Assembly (NCBI RefSeq): GCF_007559025.1
Contig: NZ_CP041765.1
Coordinates: 1,174,679 to 1,238,678 of the forward strand
DNA length: 64,000 nt
Direction: 5' to 3'
DNA from: Tomitella fengzijianii
Lineage (GTDB): Bacteria; Actinomycetota; Actinomycetes; Mycobacteriales; Mycobacteriaceae
Shown: piece after piece, positions 18,163 through 26,990 of the stretch
Layout of the letters: each line of letters opens with the position of its first letter
Numbering within the stretch: position 1 is the stretch's first letter
The notes under the pieces: model-generated
The model's input: only the letters and a program-made list of their open reading frames with translations
Told to the model about the DNA's origin: nothing
The model's database searches: none
Made by a program: the position numbers and the translations under genes

Positions 18163-18929
18163 CGGAGCTTCTGGCTTCCGCCGTCGACCATGAGCGTCTG
18201 GCCGGTCATGTAGCTCGCGTCGTCGGAAGCGAGGAAGACGGCGACCGGGCCGATGTCGCCCTCGGGATCGCCGTAGCGCTGCATGGGCACCGCGGAGATC
18301 AACTTGGCCGCCGTTTCCGGATGCTGCTCCATCCAATGCGCGACGCCCTCGGTGGCGGCGAGGGGACAGATGATGTTGACGTTGATGCCGTCGGCGGCCC
18401 ACTCGTTGGCGGCCACGCGGCTCACGGCGCGGATCGCCTCCTTGGCGGCGACGTACGACGCCTGCGTGCGCATTCCGTCCATCGCCGACCCGGAGCCGAA
18501 GTTGATCACGGAACCCGCTGCGTCTTTGAGATGCGGGTAGGCGGCCTGCATGAGGCGGACGGCAGGCACGAATCCGGTGCGGAACGACAGGTCGAGGATC
18601 TCCGCGGTGGTCTCCATCAGCGGAGCCTGGCGGGACGCGTGCGCGTTGTTGACGAGCACGCTCACCCCGCCGAACTCGTCCACCGCGGCCTTGACGATGC
18701 GCTCGGCCCCGTCGTCGGCGGAGATGTCGATCTCCCGGAAGGCCGCCCGCCCGGGGTGCCCGCTCGCGTCCAGTTCGTCCTGCACGGCCGCGCCGGCCTC
18801 GGCGTTGATGTCGACGAACAGCACGTTCGCGCCCGCCTTCACGAACGCGGTCACGATGCCGCGGCCGATGCCGCCGGCCCCTCCCGTGACGATCGCGTTC
18901 TTGCCCTGCAGGCGGGTCTCGGTGCTCAT
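18159..18929 (-). CDS. short-chain dehydrogenase/reductase
   Basis: A 256-residue classical SDR. The NAD(P) motif GGAGGIGRG is near the N-terminus, NNAH replaces the usual NNAG, a Ser in FGSGSAMDG precedes catalytic YVAAK, and the C-terminus is DGGSQKLR. Asp in LFVDINA after strand 2 favours NAD+. It is the first gene of a two-gene operon with the M20 hydrolase. It oxidises an alcohol or reduces a ketone; the substrate is unknown. The 275 bases upstream (18930-19204) contain only the terminator of the next gene. Confidence 0.83.
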   Translation of the reverse strand: MSTETRLQGKNAIVTGGAGGIGRGIVTAFVKAGANVLFVDINAEAGAAVQDELDASGHPGRAAFREIDISADDGAERIVKAAVDEFGGVSVLVNNAHASRQAPLMETTAEILDLSFRTGFVPAVRLMQAAYPHLKDAAGSVINFGSGSAMDGMRTQASYVAAKEAIRAVSRVAANEWAADGINVNIICPLAATEGVAHWMEQHPETAAKLISAVPMQRYGDPEGDIGPVAVFLASDDASYMTGQTLMVDGGSQKLR

Positions 18930-19150
18930 GGTGTCTCCTCACCGTCGTCGGTGGTGCGCCCGGGGGCCGTCCACCGGGGTCGAGTCGGTCGTCCGTACCT
19001 TCCGGACACACCGGGTAGTCTTCGTCACATGTGACGTGCGGGACAACCCGGCGTACCGGCCACCGGCGGTGAGCACGCCGGAAATGGGGAACAGCCACCC
19101 GTGGATGACGTTGGGCCGCCGGTTGATCCGGGCGGCAGTCGATACGGAGA

Positions 19151-19192
19151 CGACGATGCCCCGCGGCCTTCGTCGGCCGCGGGGCATCGTCG
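19151..19192 (-). terminator. hairpin terminator, 18-bp stem
   Basis: A perfect 18-base-pair stem with a six-base loop (TTCGTC) starts 12 bases beyond the stop codon of the minus-strand SDR gene. No U-run follows. Confidence 0.72.
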
Positions 19193-19204
19193 GGTACGCG
19201 GGCG

Positions 19205-20122
19205 TCACTCGGTCCGGAGCGCGTCCTTCTCGATCGCCGCGAGACTGTAGGCGGCGTAGGTGTTGTAACGGTCGCGCCCGGTGAAGTAGGCGGAAAGCTG
19301 CGCGTCCATCTCCTGCGGGGTGAACGTCCCGTCCGCGGCGACGAACTTGTGCTCGATCTTGGGCGAGTCCATCAGCGTGACCATGTTGCCGTAGACGACG
19401 AACACCTGCCCGGTGATCTCGTGGGAGGCGGGGGCGGACAGATACTGCACCAGGGTGGCGACCCGCTCAGGTGCGAGCGGGTCGAGTCCGGCCGCGGTGT
19501 TCTCGTCGAAGGTTTCCGCCGTCATCTCGGTGCGCGCACGGGGGCAGATGGCATTCGCCTTGACTCCGTACTTGTGCATCCCGTTAGCCGTGGACAGCGT
19601 GAGTGCCACGATGCCCGCCTTGGCCGCGCCGTAGTTGGGCTGGCCGGCGGGGCCGAACAGGAACGCCTCCGACGCTGTGTTGACCACCCGGCCGTACACC
19701 GGCTGCCCGGTCTCCTTCGACAGGTTCCGCCAGTGCGCCGACGCCGCGTGCGAGGTGGCGGCGTGCCCCTTGAGGTGCACGCGCAGCACGTCGTCCCACT
19801 TGTCCTCGGTGAGGTTGAAAACCATCGTGTCGCGGGTGATCCCGGCGTTGTTCACCAGGATGTCCATGGAACCGAACTCGGAGACGGCCGTGTCGATCAT
19901 CGACTGCGCCAGCGCCCAGTCGGACACGTCGCCCTTGACGGCCACCGCCTTGCCGCCGGCGCCGACGATCTCGGAGACGACCTCGTCGGCGCGGTCGGTC
20001 ATGTCGTTGATGACGACCGCGGCGCCGGCGTCGGCGAGCGCCAGCGCCTCGGACTTGCCCAGCCCTGCTCCCGCCCCGGTGACGACGGCGGCCTTGCCCG
20101 CCAAGCTCAGTTCGTCGGCCAT
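19205..20122 (-). CDS. short-chain dehydrogenase with C-terminal extension
   Basis: A 305-residue SDR, about 50 residues longer than a classical one. The cofactor motif GAGAGLGKS, NNAG, and catalytic Ser (NTASEAF) and Tyr-Lys (YGAAK) are present. The extension after the usual end (about 255-305, FVAADGTFTPQEMDAQLSAYF) resembles the tail of SDRs linked to steroid and acyl-CoA catabolism. That suggests a 3-hydroxyacyl-CoA or hydroxysteroid substrate, which is inference only. ATG 20122 was chosen because it begins directly at MADELSLAGK. It is a single gene ending in a strong hairpin; 20123-20357 upstream shows no gene. Confidence 0.8.
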   Translation of the reverse strand: MADELSLAGKAAVVTGAGAGLGKSEALALADAGAAVVINDMTDRADEVVSEIVGAGGKAVAVKGDVSDWALAQSMIDTAVSEFGSMDILVNNAGITRDTMVFNLTEDKWDDVLRVHLKGHAATSHAASAHWRNLSKETGQPVYGRVVNTASEAFLFGPAGQPNYGAAKAGIVALTLSTANGMHKYGVKANAICPRARTEMTAETFDENTAAGLDPLAPERVATLVQYLSAPASHEITGQVFVVYGNMVTLMDSPKIEHKFVAADGTFTPQEMDAQLSAYFTGRDRYNTYAAYSLAAIEKDALRTE

Positions 20123-20357
20123 GTCGGCTCCTGTCCTGTTGTCAACTGGATCACGTTCCACTGCGTCGGCCGATGCTACGTCTCCGGCGTCGGCCCGGTC
20201 GCTTCGGCGTCCCGGTCTACGGGGCCCGGCGGTGCGCGCATCCGCGGCGATGCGGTAGATGTGATGTCTCCCATACGCGTGCACCCATAGACTCGCGGAC
20301 GGGCCGCGGGCGGCACGCCCGTGCAGCCATCGGGAACGACTCGACAGGCAGGCGCAG

Positions 20358-20879
20358 ATGATGAACGGGGACGGGACGGACAGCGCGACGGCGGGGCCGG
20401 GAGAGGCGGCCGGCAGGCAGCGGCGCGGCCGGGCGATCGCGATGGGCGACGCGGAGCGGGACGCGTTCCTCGCGGCCGAGAGGACCTGCCGCGTCGCCAC
20501 CGTCGGCGCGGACGGGGCGCCCCATGTGAGCCCGCTCTGGTTCGGCTGGTCGGACGGAGCCCTGTGGTTGTTCTCGATCACGAAGAGCCGGCGATGGCGG
20601 GATCTCGAGAGTGATCCGCGCGTGTCCGTGGTCGTGGATGCGGGGGAGCAGTACGACGAACTGCGCGGCGTGGAGATCTCCGGCCACGCCCGGCAGGTGG
20701 GCGAGGTGCCGCGCACCGCCGCGCCGGACCCGGAGCTCGAGGCGGTGGAGCAGCAGTTCGCCGACAAGTACATGGGCGGAACCTTCTACGCGGACGGCCG
20801 TCACGCGTGGCTGCGCATCGTGCCGGAGAAGATCGTGAGCTGGGACTTCCGCAAACTGGCAGCGCTGCAGAAGGGCTGA
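20358..20879 (+). CDS. PPOX-class flavin/F420-dependent oxidoreductase
   Basis: A 173-residue split-barrel protein of the pyridoxamine-phosphate-oxidase-like superfamily. Core segments are CRVATVGADGAPHVSPLWFGW, a SRRWRDLESDPRVSVVVDAG strand-helix region and a C-terminal IVPEKIVSWDFRKL. The length and actinobacterial setting fit F420- or FMN-binding FDOR enzymes, which reduce diverse small molecules in the cytoplasm. The ~30-residue N-terminal extension is Gly/Ala-rich and could be trimmed if a later start is used. The sirtuin gene begins 5 bases after the stop, so the two probably share one transcript. Confidence 0.75.
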   Translation: MMNGDGTDSATAGPGEAAGRQRRGRAIAMGDAERDAFLAAERTCRVATVGADGAPHVSPLWFGWSDGALWLFSITKSRRWRDLESDPRVSVVVDAGEQYDELRGVEISGHARQVGEVPRTAAPDPELEAVEQQFADKYMGGTFYADGRHAWLRIVPEKIVSWDFRKLAALQKG

Positions 20880-20884
20880 GCGGC

Positions 20885-21709
20885 ATGGGCGTGACGGCGG
20901 ACGGCGCGACCCCGGAGATCTGCCGCGCACTGATCTCCGCCCTGCGGTCGGCGCGCCGCGTGGTGGTGCTCACCGGGGCCGGCGCCTCCGCGGAGAGCGG
21001 GATCCCCACGTTCCGTGACGCCCTGACCGGGCTGTGGGAACGGTTCGATCCCGCGCGGCTGGCCACCCCGGAGGCGTTCGCGGCGGACCCCGATCTGGTG
21101 TGGGGCTGGTACGCATGGCGACGCGATCAGTTGGCGCGGTGCCGGCCGAACCCCGCGCACGACGCGGTGGCACGACTGCAGCGCGCGGTTCGCGCGCGCG
21201 GGGGCACGGTGACAGTGGTGACGCAGAACGTGGACGATCTGCATGAGCGGGCCGGGACACAGGACGTGGTCCACCTCCACGGTTCCATCGCGCAGTCGCG
21301 TTGCGCGATGTGCGGCGAGACGGCGGAACCCGGGCAGGCGGGTGCCGACGCTGCCCTCTCCGCCGGATCCGACGGTGCGGGCGAGGGGAAGCGCATTCCG
21401 CCGCCACTGTGCGTGGGATGCGGCGGGCGGTTGCGCCCGTCCGTCGTGTGGTTCGGGGAGGAGCTTCCGGTCTCCGCGTGGCTACGAGCGCAGAACGCTG
21501 CGGAGGGCGCCGACGTGCTCATGTCCGTGGGGACGTCGTCGACGGTGTATCCGGCGGCGGAGCTGCCGCACATCGCGGGTCGCGCCGGGGCCCGGATAGT
21601 GCAGGTCAATCCATCGCCGACCGGCCTGGAGCCGATCGTGCACGACGACTTCCGCGCGAGCGCCGGCGAGGTGCTCCCGGCCCTGGTCGACGCCGCTTTC
21701 GGCCGGTAG
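20885..21709 (+). CDS. class III sirtuin, NAD-dependent protein deacylase
   Basis: A 274-residue Sir2 protein. It has GAGASAESGIPTFRD (NAD binding), QNVD (114-117), the catalytic His in HLHG (H132), four zinc cysteines (C140, C143, C176, C179) and SVGTSSTVYPAAELP. Tyr76 and Arg79 (YAWR) occupy the Y-x-x-R position that defines CobB/SIRT5-like desuccinylases. Removal of succinyl, malonyl or other acidic acyl groups from lysines is therefore likely, besides deacetylation. An insert of about 30 residues, rich in Gly/Ala/Ser/Asp, separates the two zinc cysteine pairs. It is co-transcribed with the PPOX gene. Confidence 0.87.
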   Translation: MGVTADGATPEICRALISALRSARRVVVLTGAGASAESGIPTFRDALTGLWERFDPARLATPEAFAADPDLVWGWYAWRRDQLARCRPNPAHDAVARLQRAVRARGGTVTVVTQNVDDLHERAGTQDVVHLHGSIAQSRCAMCGETAEPGQAGADAALSAGSDGAGEGKRIPPPLCVGCGGRLRPSVVWFGEELPVSAWLRAQNAAEGADVLMSVGTSSTVYPAAELPHIAGRAGARIVQVNPSPTGLEPIVHDDFRASAGEVLPALVDAAFGR

Positions 21710-21949
21710 CTGCACACCCGACCGCGCAGTTCACCCGCACGAACCGGCCATGGCGTCCATACTCGAGAGACGATATGTGACGGATCACAGTGTGATCGCG
21801 CATGTGCGGTGTGACCGGGTCGGCGATCGGGTCGCGTACGGGGCGGCGTCGGCGACGGGGAAGTGGGTTGACCGGCGTGTTTGCGGCTCCGCGGCGGGTA
21901 TCGGTGAGTGGGAGCGTGCTGGCGTTTCCGGGCGAACACTGCATGTCCG

Positions 21950-21979
21950 TTGATTCGAGAGGTGGGTCACTGCTACAGT
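21950..21979 (+). promoter_or_regulatory. promoter of the IclR gene
   Basis: TTGATT (21950-21955) and TACAGT (21974-21979) are 18 bases apart, followed at 21983-22000 by an AT-rich inverted repeat, AGAAT-N8-ATTCT, that would sit at the transcription start and may be an autoregulatory site. This is the only clear signal in the 474-base gap 21710-22183. The first part of the gap holds overlapping short palindromes around 21776-21797 and no gene. Confidence 0.45.
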
Positions 21980-22183
21980 TTGAGAATCAATTCCAATTCT
22001 GCGGTGCGGCACCCACTGGTTCCGGCATCCTCCTCGGCTTTACCAGCGTCGGCAACGCCGACGCGGGTATCGCCCGCGGCCCCCGGCGCGGACGCTCGCA
22101 CGCGCCCGGCGGGACCTGCGGACAGGAGGCGGACCCCGGTCGTCCACCACGGATTGCAACGCCGTCACCCGATGGAGGCACCG

Positions 22184-23068
22184 ATGTCATCTGTGGACAC
22201 CCGTTCGCTCGAGGCCGCCCCGCGCCCCGCCGACGACCAGAAGCCGCTGCCGCCGTCGATGGTCGAACGCATGACCTTGATCCTGGACGCATTCGAGCGG
22301 CGCTCGAGTCGCCTCAACCTCGAAGAGGTCGCCCAGCGCACCCGGCTGCCGCGCTCGACCGCGCACCGGATCCTCGACCAGCTGGTCAAGCTCGACTGGC
22401 TGGACCACGGCTCGCTCGGCTACGGATTGGGACGGCGCGCACTGGGCTTCGGAGACAGCGGCAACAACCATGCGGAGTTGCGCAGCGTCGCCAACCCGTA
22501 CCTCCACGAGCTGCACATGCGCACCGGAATGGTCGTGCACCTGTCAGCCCTCGACGGCGCCGACGAGATCTTCCTCGACAAGATCGGCGGCCGTTTCGCC
22601 GGCAAGCTCGCCTCGAAGGTCGGCGGCCGCTGCGGCGCACACTGGAACAGCGGCGGCCGCGCCATGCTGGCCGCGCTCACTCCGGAAGAGGTCGACGACC
22701 TGGTCGGCGAGCGCATCCGCGCGCACCGCGGCGAGGAGGGCTGGTCGCTCCCGGAACTCCATCAGGAGCTCAACCGGATCCGCCAGCACTACGGACTGTC
22801 GATCGACCGCTCCGGGCGTCGGTCGATGGGTCTGATCAGCGTGGGCGCCGCCATCGTCGGCCCGGAGGGGCCGGAGGCCGCCGTGTGCCTGTGCCCGCCC
22901 TCGAACGCCGTGCCGCTCGAGCGCTACGCGCCGCTGGTGCTGGCGACCACGCGGGAGATCTCGAACGAGATGTACCCGGAGCTGCAGCGCCTCGCGGGCC
23001 AGCGCGGGGGGCGCTCCGGCGCACCGCGTGTAGCAGGTGGCCACCGGCGCGTGCTGCGCACCGCCTGA
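22184..23068 (+). CDS. IclR-family transcriptional regulator
   Basis: A 294-residue regulator with an N-terminal winged helix (MTLILDAFERRSSRLNLEE, then RLPRSTAHRILDQLVKLDWL) and a C-terminal effector domain (HLSALDGADEIFLDKIGG, and VGAAIVGPEGPEAAVCLCPP). ATG 22184 was chosen because GGAGG lies 5 bases upstream; an ATG four codons earlier lacks a site. It precedes a meta-cleavage hydrolase and an HsaA-like monooxygenase on the same strand, so control of that aromatic-ring pathway is likely. The C-terminal 20 residues are Gly/Arg-rich. Confidence 0.83.
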   Translation: MSSVDTRSLEAAPRPADDQKPLPPSMVERMTLILDAFERRSSRLNLEEVAQRTRLPRSTAHRILDQLVKLDWLDHGSLGYGLGRRALGFGDSGNNHAELRSVANPYLHELHMRTGMVVHLSALDGADEIFLDKIGGRFAGKLASKVGGRCGAHWNSGGRAMLAALTPEEVDDLVGERIRAHRGEEGWSLPELHQELNRIRQHYGLSIDRSGRRSMGLISVGAAIVGPEGPEAAVCLCPPSNAVPLERYAPLVLATTREISNEMYPELQRLAGQRGGRSGAPRVAGGHRRVLRTA

Positions 23069-23207
23069 CGTGATCGGAGAGGCGTTCCGGTGATCGGGAC
23101 TCCCGCAATCCGTCGCGTTCACCGGGGATAATTTCCGGTATGCGCAGAGGAAGTTCCGGCACGCACGCATGATCGGGCAAGGCGCCTCGAGGACGGGAGC
23201 ACGCTAG

Positions 23208-24089
23208 ATGGTGGACGTCGATTACGAGGGTTCCCGCAGGGAGCTGCAGACCGATGCGGGGGTGCTGCGCTACCACGAAGTCGGCGACGGGCCGCCGTTG
23301 CTGCTTTTGCACGGTTCGGGGCCGGGCGTCACGGGGTGGCAGAACTACCGCGGTGTGGTGGGCGACCTGGGCGAGCGGTTCCGCTGCCTGATCCTGGAGT
23401 TCCCCGGTTTCGGCGTGTCCGACCCGGGGGAGGGCCATCCGATGATGATGGCCGGCGCCTCCATCGGCCGCTTCCTCGACGGTCTCGGACTGGACAGGGT
23501 CGACATGGTCGGCAACTCGATGGGCGGCATCGTGGCGGTGAATGCGGCGATCGCCGCGCCGCAGCGGGTGCGCCGCCTGGTGACCGTCGGCGGCCCGGGA
23601 AAGGCGCTGTTCAGCCACGGCCCCAGCGAGGGGATCAAGCTACTCTGCGAGTTCACGGACAACCCCACCCGTGAGGGACTCGTCCGATGGCTGCACTCGA
23701 TGGTCTACGACCCCGCGGTCGTCACCGAGGAGATGCTCGAGGAGCGGTGGCGTCTGGCCACCGACCCGACCACGCTCGCGATCGCCAAGCGCATGTACAG
23801 CACCGAGGCGTTCGCTGCCACCATGGCTGCGGCGAAGAACTCCAAGGTGCCGCCCTACTGGTCGCGTCTGGACAAGGTCCAGGCACCGACACTGCTCACC
23901 TGGGGGAGGGACGACCGCGTAAGCCCTCTGGACATGGCGATGCTGCCCATGCGCGACATCCCGCGCGCCGAGCTGCACGTGCTGCCGGACTGCGGGCACT
24001 GGACCATGATCGAGGCGCGTGAGGCATGGTTGTCTGCGGCGCTCGCGTTCCTGACCCGTCCGGAATCGGCCGACCGACTGCCCGGATGA
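23208..24089 (+). CDS. alpha/beta hydrolase, meta-cleavage product hydrolase (HsaD/MhpC/BphD type)
   Basis: A 293-residue hydrolase that cleaves C-C bonds in ring-opened aromatic intermediates. The oxyanion motif LLHGSGPG is present, with nucleophile Ser in VGNSMGG, acid Asp in GRDDRVSP and catalytic His in DCGHW. The PTREGLVRWLHSMVYD stretch closely parallels the lid of HsaD, which acts on a seco-steroid in cholesterol degradation. It lies 76 bases before the HsaA-like gene, a pairing also seen in hsa clusters, but the extradiol dioxygenase (HsaC) and flavin reductase (HsaB) are missing here. The substrate may be a steroid or another hydroxylated phenylalkanoate. Confidence 0.82.
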   Translation: MVDVDYEGSRRELQTDAGVLRYHEVGDGPPLLLLHGSGPGVTGWQNYRGVVGDLGERFRCLILEFPGFGVSDPGEGHPMMMAGASIGRFLDGLGLDRVDMVGNSMGGIVAVNAAIAAPQRVRRLVTVGGPGKALFSHGPSEGIKLLCEFTDNPTREGLVRWLHSMVYDPAVVTEEMLEERWRLATDPTTLAIAKRMYSTEAFAATMAAAKNSKVPPYWSRLDKVQAPTLLTWGRDDRVSPLDMAMLPMRDIPRAELHVLPDCGHWTMIEAREAWLSAALAFLTRPESADRLPG

Positions 24090-24165
24090 TCCCGGGCGCG
24101 CTACGGGGGAGACCCGCATCGCGCCGAATAGAACAAGCGACCAACCGATCCGGAATCGAGGAAAC

Positions 24166-25344
24166 ATGACCAAGGCGCTCGACTACATAATGGAGCGGGC
24201 GGACGAGATCCGCGGGAACTCCGCCGAGAACGAGAAGCTGATGCGCGTCGCCGACTCGTCGGCGGACGTCCTGCGCAAGTCCGGCATCATGCGGCTGCTC
24301 CAGCCGAAGACGCACGGCGGCGACGAGGCGCACCCGCGCGAGTTCGCGGAGACGGTCATGGCCACCGCCTCGCTCGACGGGGCCACCGGCTGGCTCGGCG
24401 GCATCGTGGGCGTGCACCCGTGGGAGCTCGCCGTGGCGGACCCCAAGGTGCAGGAGGAGATCTGGGGCGAGGACCCGGATGTCTGGATGGCTTCGCCGTA
24501 CGCGCCGATGGGCGTCGCGGTGCCCACCGACGGCGGCTTCATCCTCAACGGCCGCTGGTCGTTCTCGTCCGGCACCGACCACTGCCGCTGGCTGTTCATC
24601 GGCGCCATGGTGGGCGACAAGGACGGGAAGCCGTTGATGCCGCCGCAGATGATGCACGTGCTGGTCCCGTGGGGCGACTACGAGATCGACCATGAGAGCT
24701 GGGACGTCGTCGGCCTGCGCGGCACGGGGTCGAAGGACGTCGTGGTCAAGAACGCGTTCATCCCCACCCACCGCACGCTGGACGCTCCGAAGGTGATGAG
24801 CGGCGAGGCGGCCAAGGAGATGGGCCTGACCCAGACCCTTTACAACATGCCGTACTGGAACGTCTTCCCGCTGGGCATCACCGCAGCCGTGATCGGCATC
24901 GCCGAAGGCGCCATGCACGCGCACGTCGAGGCGCAGAAGAACCGCGTGGCGATCACCGGGCAGCCGATCAAGGAGGACCCGTACGTCCTCTACGCCATCA
25001 GCGAGGCGGCCGCGGAGATCCAGGCGTCGCGCTCCGCTCTCATCGAAACCACCTGCCGCTTCTACGACAAGGTGGACGCCGGCAAGGAGGTCACGTTCGA
25101 GGAGCGGGCCATCGGCCGCCGGACCCAGATCCGCGCCGCGCACCGCGCTGTGCGTGCCGTCGACGAGATCATGGACCGCTCGGGCGGCGGCGCGCTGCAC
25201 CTGCGCCACCCGTTGCAGCGGTTCTGGCGCGACGCGCACGCCGGCGTGGTCCACGCGGTCCACGTGCCCGGCCAGATCTACCACGCGAGCGCGTTCACGC
25301 AGCTCGGCGGCGAGCCGCAGGGCAGGATGGCCAGCCAGATCTAG
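24166..25344 (+). CDS. flavin-dependent aromatic monooxygenase, HsaA-like
   Basis: A 392-residue group-D flavin monooxygenase with an acyl-CoA dehydrogenase fold. Segments shared with HsaA of cholesterol catabolism include QEEIWGEDP...YAPMG, VVGLRGTGS, VVKNAFIPTHR and the C-terminal LQRFWRDAHAGVVHA. It would hydroxylate a phenolic ring using reduced flavin from a separate reductase. No HsaB-like reductase is in the window. GAGGAAAC precedes the ATG (24166), a good ribosome site. Alternative substrates such as hydroxyphenylacetate-type phenols cannot be excluded. Confidence 0.82.
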   Translation: MTKALDYIMERADEIRGNSAENEKLMRVADSSADVLRKSGIMRLLQPKTHGGDEAHPREFAETVMATASLDGATGWLGGIVGVHPWELAVADPKVQEEIWGEDPDVWMASPYAPMGVAVPTDGGFILNGRWSFSSGTDHCRWLFIGAMVGDKDGKPLMPPQMMHVLVPWGDYEIDHESWDVVGLRGTGSKDVVVKNAFIPTHRTLDAPKVMSGEAAKEMGLTQTLYNMPYWNVFPLGITAAVIGIAEGAMHAHVEAQKNRVAITGQPIKEDPYVLYAISEAAAEIQASRSALIETTCRFYDKVDAGKEVTFEERAIGRRTQIRAAHRAVRAVDEIMDRSGGGALHLRHPLQRFWRDAHAGVVHAVHVPGQIYHASAFTQLGGEPQGRMASQI

Positions 25345-25392
25345 ATCAGGCGCACCGCGCCCCGCCGGATTCCGGCTCAGGCGAACCGACGC

Positions 25393-25424
25393 CGCGCCCC
25401 CGCCTCACCGCAGGCGGGGGCGCG
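25393..25424 (+). terminator. hairpin terminator after the HsaA-like gene
   Basis: A 13-base-pair all-matching GC stem with loop CACCGC lies 48 bases past the stop codon. Confidence 0.65.
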
Positions 25425-25592
25425 ACGTCGTCGTCGGGCCGGAACCGGGCATGCGCACGCCGGGCGCGTCGACCGGTGCCATGGCCCGCGCCATGATGAA
25501 CGCGTCGGCCTGGCCTGCGGGTTGATGAACGCGATGGGCGCCGCGGTGATGAATAGGCCACGGTGGCGGTGGGCGCTGCCTACGATTGATCT

Positions 25593-26027
25593 GTGACCCG
25601 GCAACTCTCGGAGTGGAGCATCGGACGCCTGCTGATGACGGCGTCCCGGCTGATGCAGCATGCCTGGGAGCAACTGCTGCGCGAACACGGGGTCAGCCAC
25701 GCCGGGTTCATCATCCTGGAGAGTCTGCGGGACGGCCCGCTTCCGCAGCGCAGCGTCGCACGCTACTGCCGGGTCACCGACCAGACGATCAGCCGCAGCA
25801 TCGAGCGGCTCGAGCGGCACGGCATGGTCACGCGCGCCACCGATCCTCAGGACGAGCGGCGCCAACTGGTCACCATCACCGAGCGGGGCCGGGAACTGCA
25901 CGCGAGGATCACGGAGCGGGTGGAATCTGACCCCTTGATCACCGGCGCGATCAAGGATCCGGAACAGTTCCGGGCGGCCCTGCTCGAGCTGATCGCGAAC
26001 CTGGAGGAAAAGTACGAACAGCGCTGA
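25593..26027 (+). CDS. MarR-family transcriptional regulator
   Basis: A 144-residue winged-helix regulator. The recognition region is RSVARYCRVTDQTISRSIERLERHG, and the wing DPQDERRQLVTITERG is a classic MarR DxRxxxxxLT element. The GTG at 25593 was taken as start. It lies between the HsaA-like gene and the convergent SDR-KshA operon, so it may govern either. Small phenolic ligands are common for this family. Upstream, 25425-25592 has no clear operator. Confidence 0.82.
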   Translation: MTRQLSEWSIGRLLMTASRLMQHAWEQLLREHGVSHAGFIILESLRDGPLPQRSVARYCRVTDQTISRSIERLERHGMVTRATDPQDERRQLVTITERGRELHARITERVESDPLITGAIKDPEQFRAALLELIANLEEKYEQR

Positions 26028-26059
26028 GACGCTGCGACACGGCGGCGGGGAGGAAGACG

Positions 26060-26095
26060 GCGGCGGGGAGGATCCGTGAGGATCCTCCCCGCCGC
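26060..26095. terminator. bidirectional hairpin terminator, 16-bp stem
   Basis: A perfect 16-base-pair stem closed by GTGA lies between the convergent MarR and SDR genes, starting 33 bases after the MarR stop. Confidence 0.75.
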
Positions 26096-26152
26096 TTCGT
26101 CGTAGGCCCCGCCACTACCGGGGCCGTGCCGTGGCGCGCGGTGCGGCCGCAG

Positions 26153-26941
26153 TCAGCGACCCATCAGCTTGCGCAGCGCCGCGGCGTGGCCGGCGACGAG
26201 CTTGTCCCGGGGGAAGCCCGACTGCAACTCGGCGCCCTTCTGGTTGCCGTCCGCCACCCACACCGGGCCGTCGGCGATGTGCTCGAGGCCCTCGCGCGCA
26301 ACGGTCAGCGGATCGGACACGCGCATGCCGGGAACGTCGAAGTTCAGGCCGGCGCGCTCCATCGCCGGAGTGCGGGTGACGCCCAGAACCAGCTGGACGA
26401 CGTCGACGCCGCGGTCCTTCATCTCCAGCCACAGGCCCTCGGTGAAGATGCGGCTGAACGCCTTGGACGCGGAGTAGATGCTCTGCTGCTCGGAACCCAG
26501 GTAGCCGGACAGCGAGCCCAGCAGGATGATGCCGCCGCGGCCACGCTCGGCCATCGGCTTGCCGTAGAGCTGGGCCAGCTCCAGCTGGCGGTCGACATTG
26601 AGCGTGATGACCCCGCGGAAGCCGTCCATGTCACCGGTGACGAACTCGTGGCCGTAGGTGTTGGCGCCGGCGTTGAAGACGAGCAGGCCCACCTCCAGAC
26701 CCTCCGTGACCTCGGCGATGTTGGCCACCGCGTCGTCGGTGAGCAGGTCCTGCGCGAGCGTCCGCACCTCGACCCCGTGCTTGCGCACGGCCTCGGCGGT
26801 CTCCTCGAGGGGGCCGGCCTTGCGGGCGACGAGGACGAGGTTGATGCCGGCCTGGGCCAGCTCGTCCGCGAACGCGGCGCCCACGCCCTCGGAGCCGCCG
26901 GCGATGACGGCCCAGGGGCCGTACTTGTTGGTGTCGATCAT
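26153..26941 (-). CDS. short-chain dehydrogenase/reductase
   Basis: A 262-residue SDR with GGSEGVGAA (cofactor), NAGANTYG in place of NNAG, catalytic Ser in LLGSLSGYLG and YSASK. Arg after strand 2 (LVARKAG) favours NADPH. It is the last gene of a three-gene operon with KshA and the four-cysteine protein, separated by 49 bases from the latter. A hydroxy- or keto-steroid-like substrate is inferred from that context only. Confidence 0.82.
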   Translation of the reverse strand: MIDTNKYGPWAVIAGGSEGVGAAFADELAQAGINLVLVARKAGPLEETAEAVRKHGVEVRTLAQDLLTDDAVANIAEVTEGLEVGLLVFNAGANTYGHEFVTGDMDGFRGVITLNVDRQLELAQLYGKPMAERGRGGIILLGSLSGYLGSEQQSIYSASKAFSRIFTEGLWLEMKDRGVDVVQLVLGVTRTPAMERAGLNFDVPGMRVSDPLTVAREGLEHIADGPVWVADGNQKGAELQSGFPRDKLVAGHAAALRKLMGR

Positions 26942-26990
26942 CGGTGTGTGAGTCCTTTGCTTGAAGTGGCGGGCGGTGTGCGCGGCGCGG

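Noticed and set aside
21776-21789. TGTGA-N4-TCACA considered as a Crp/GlxR site
   Set aside because: The spacer is 4 bases where Crp-type sites need 6, so it is not annotated as a Crp site.
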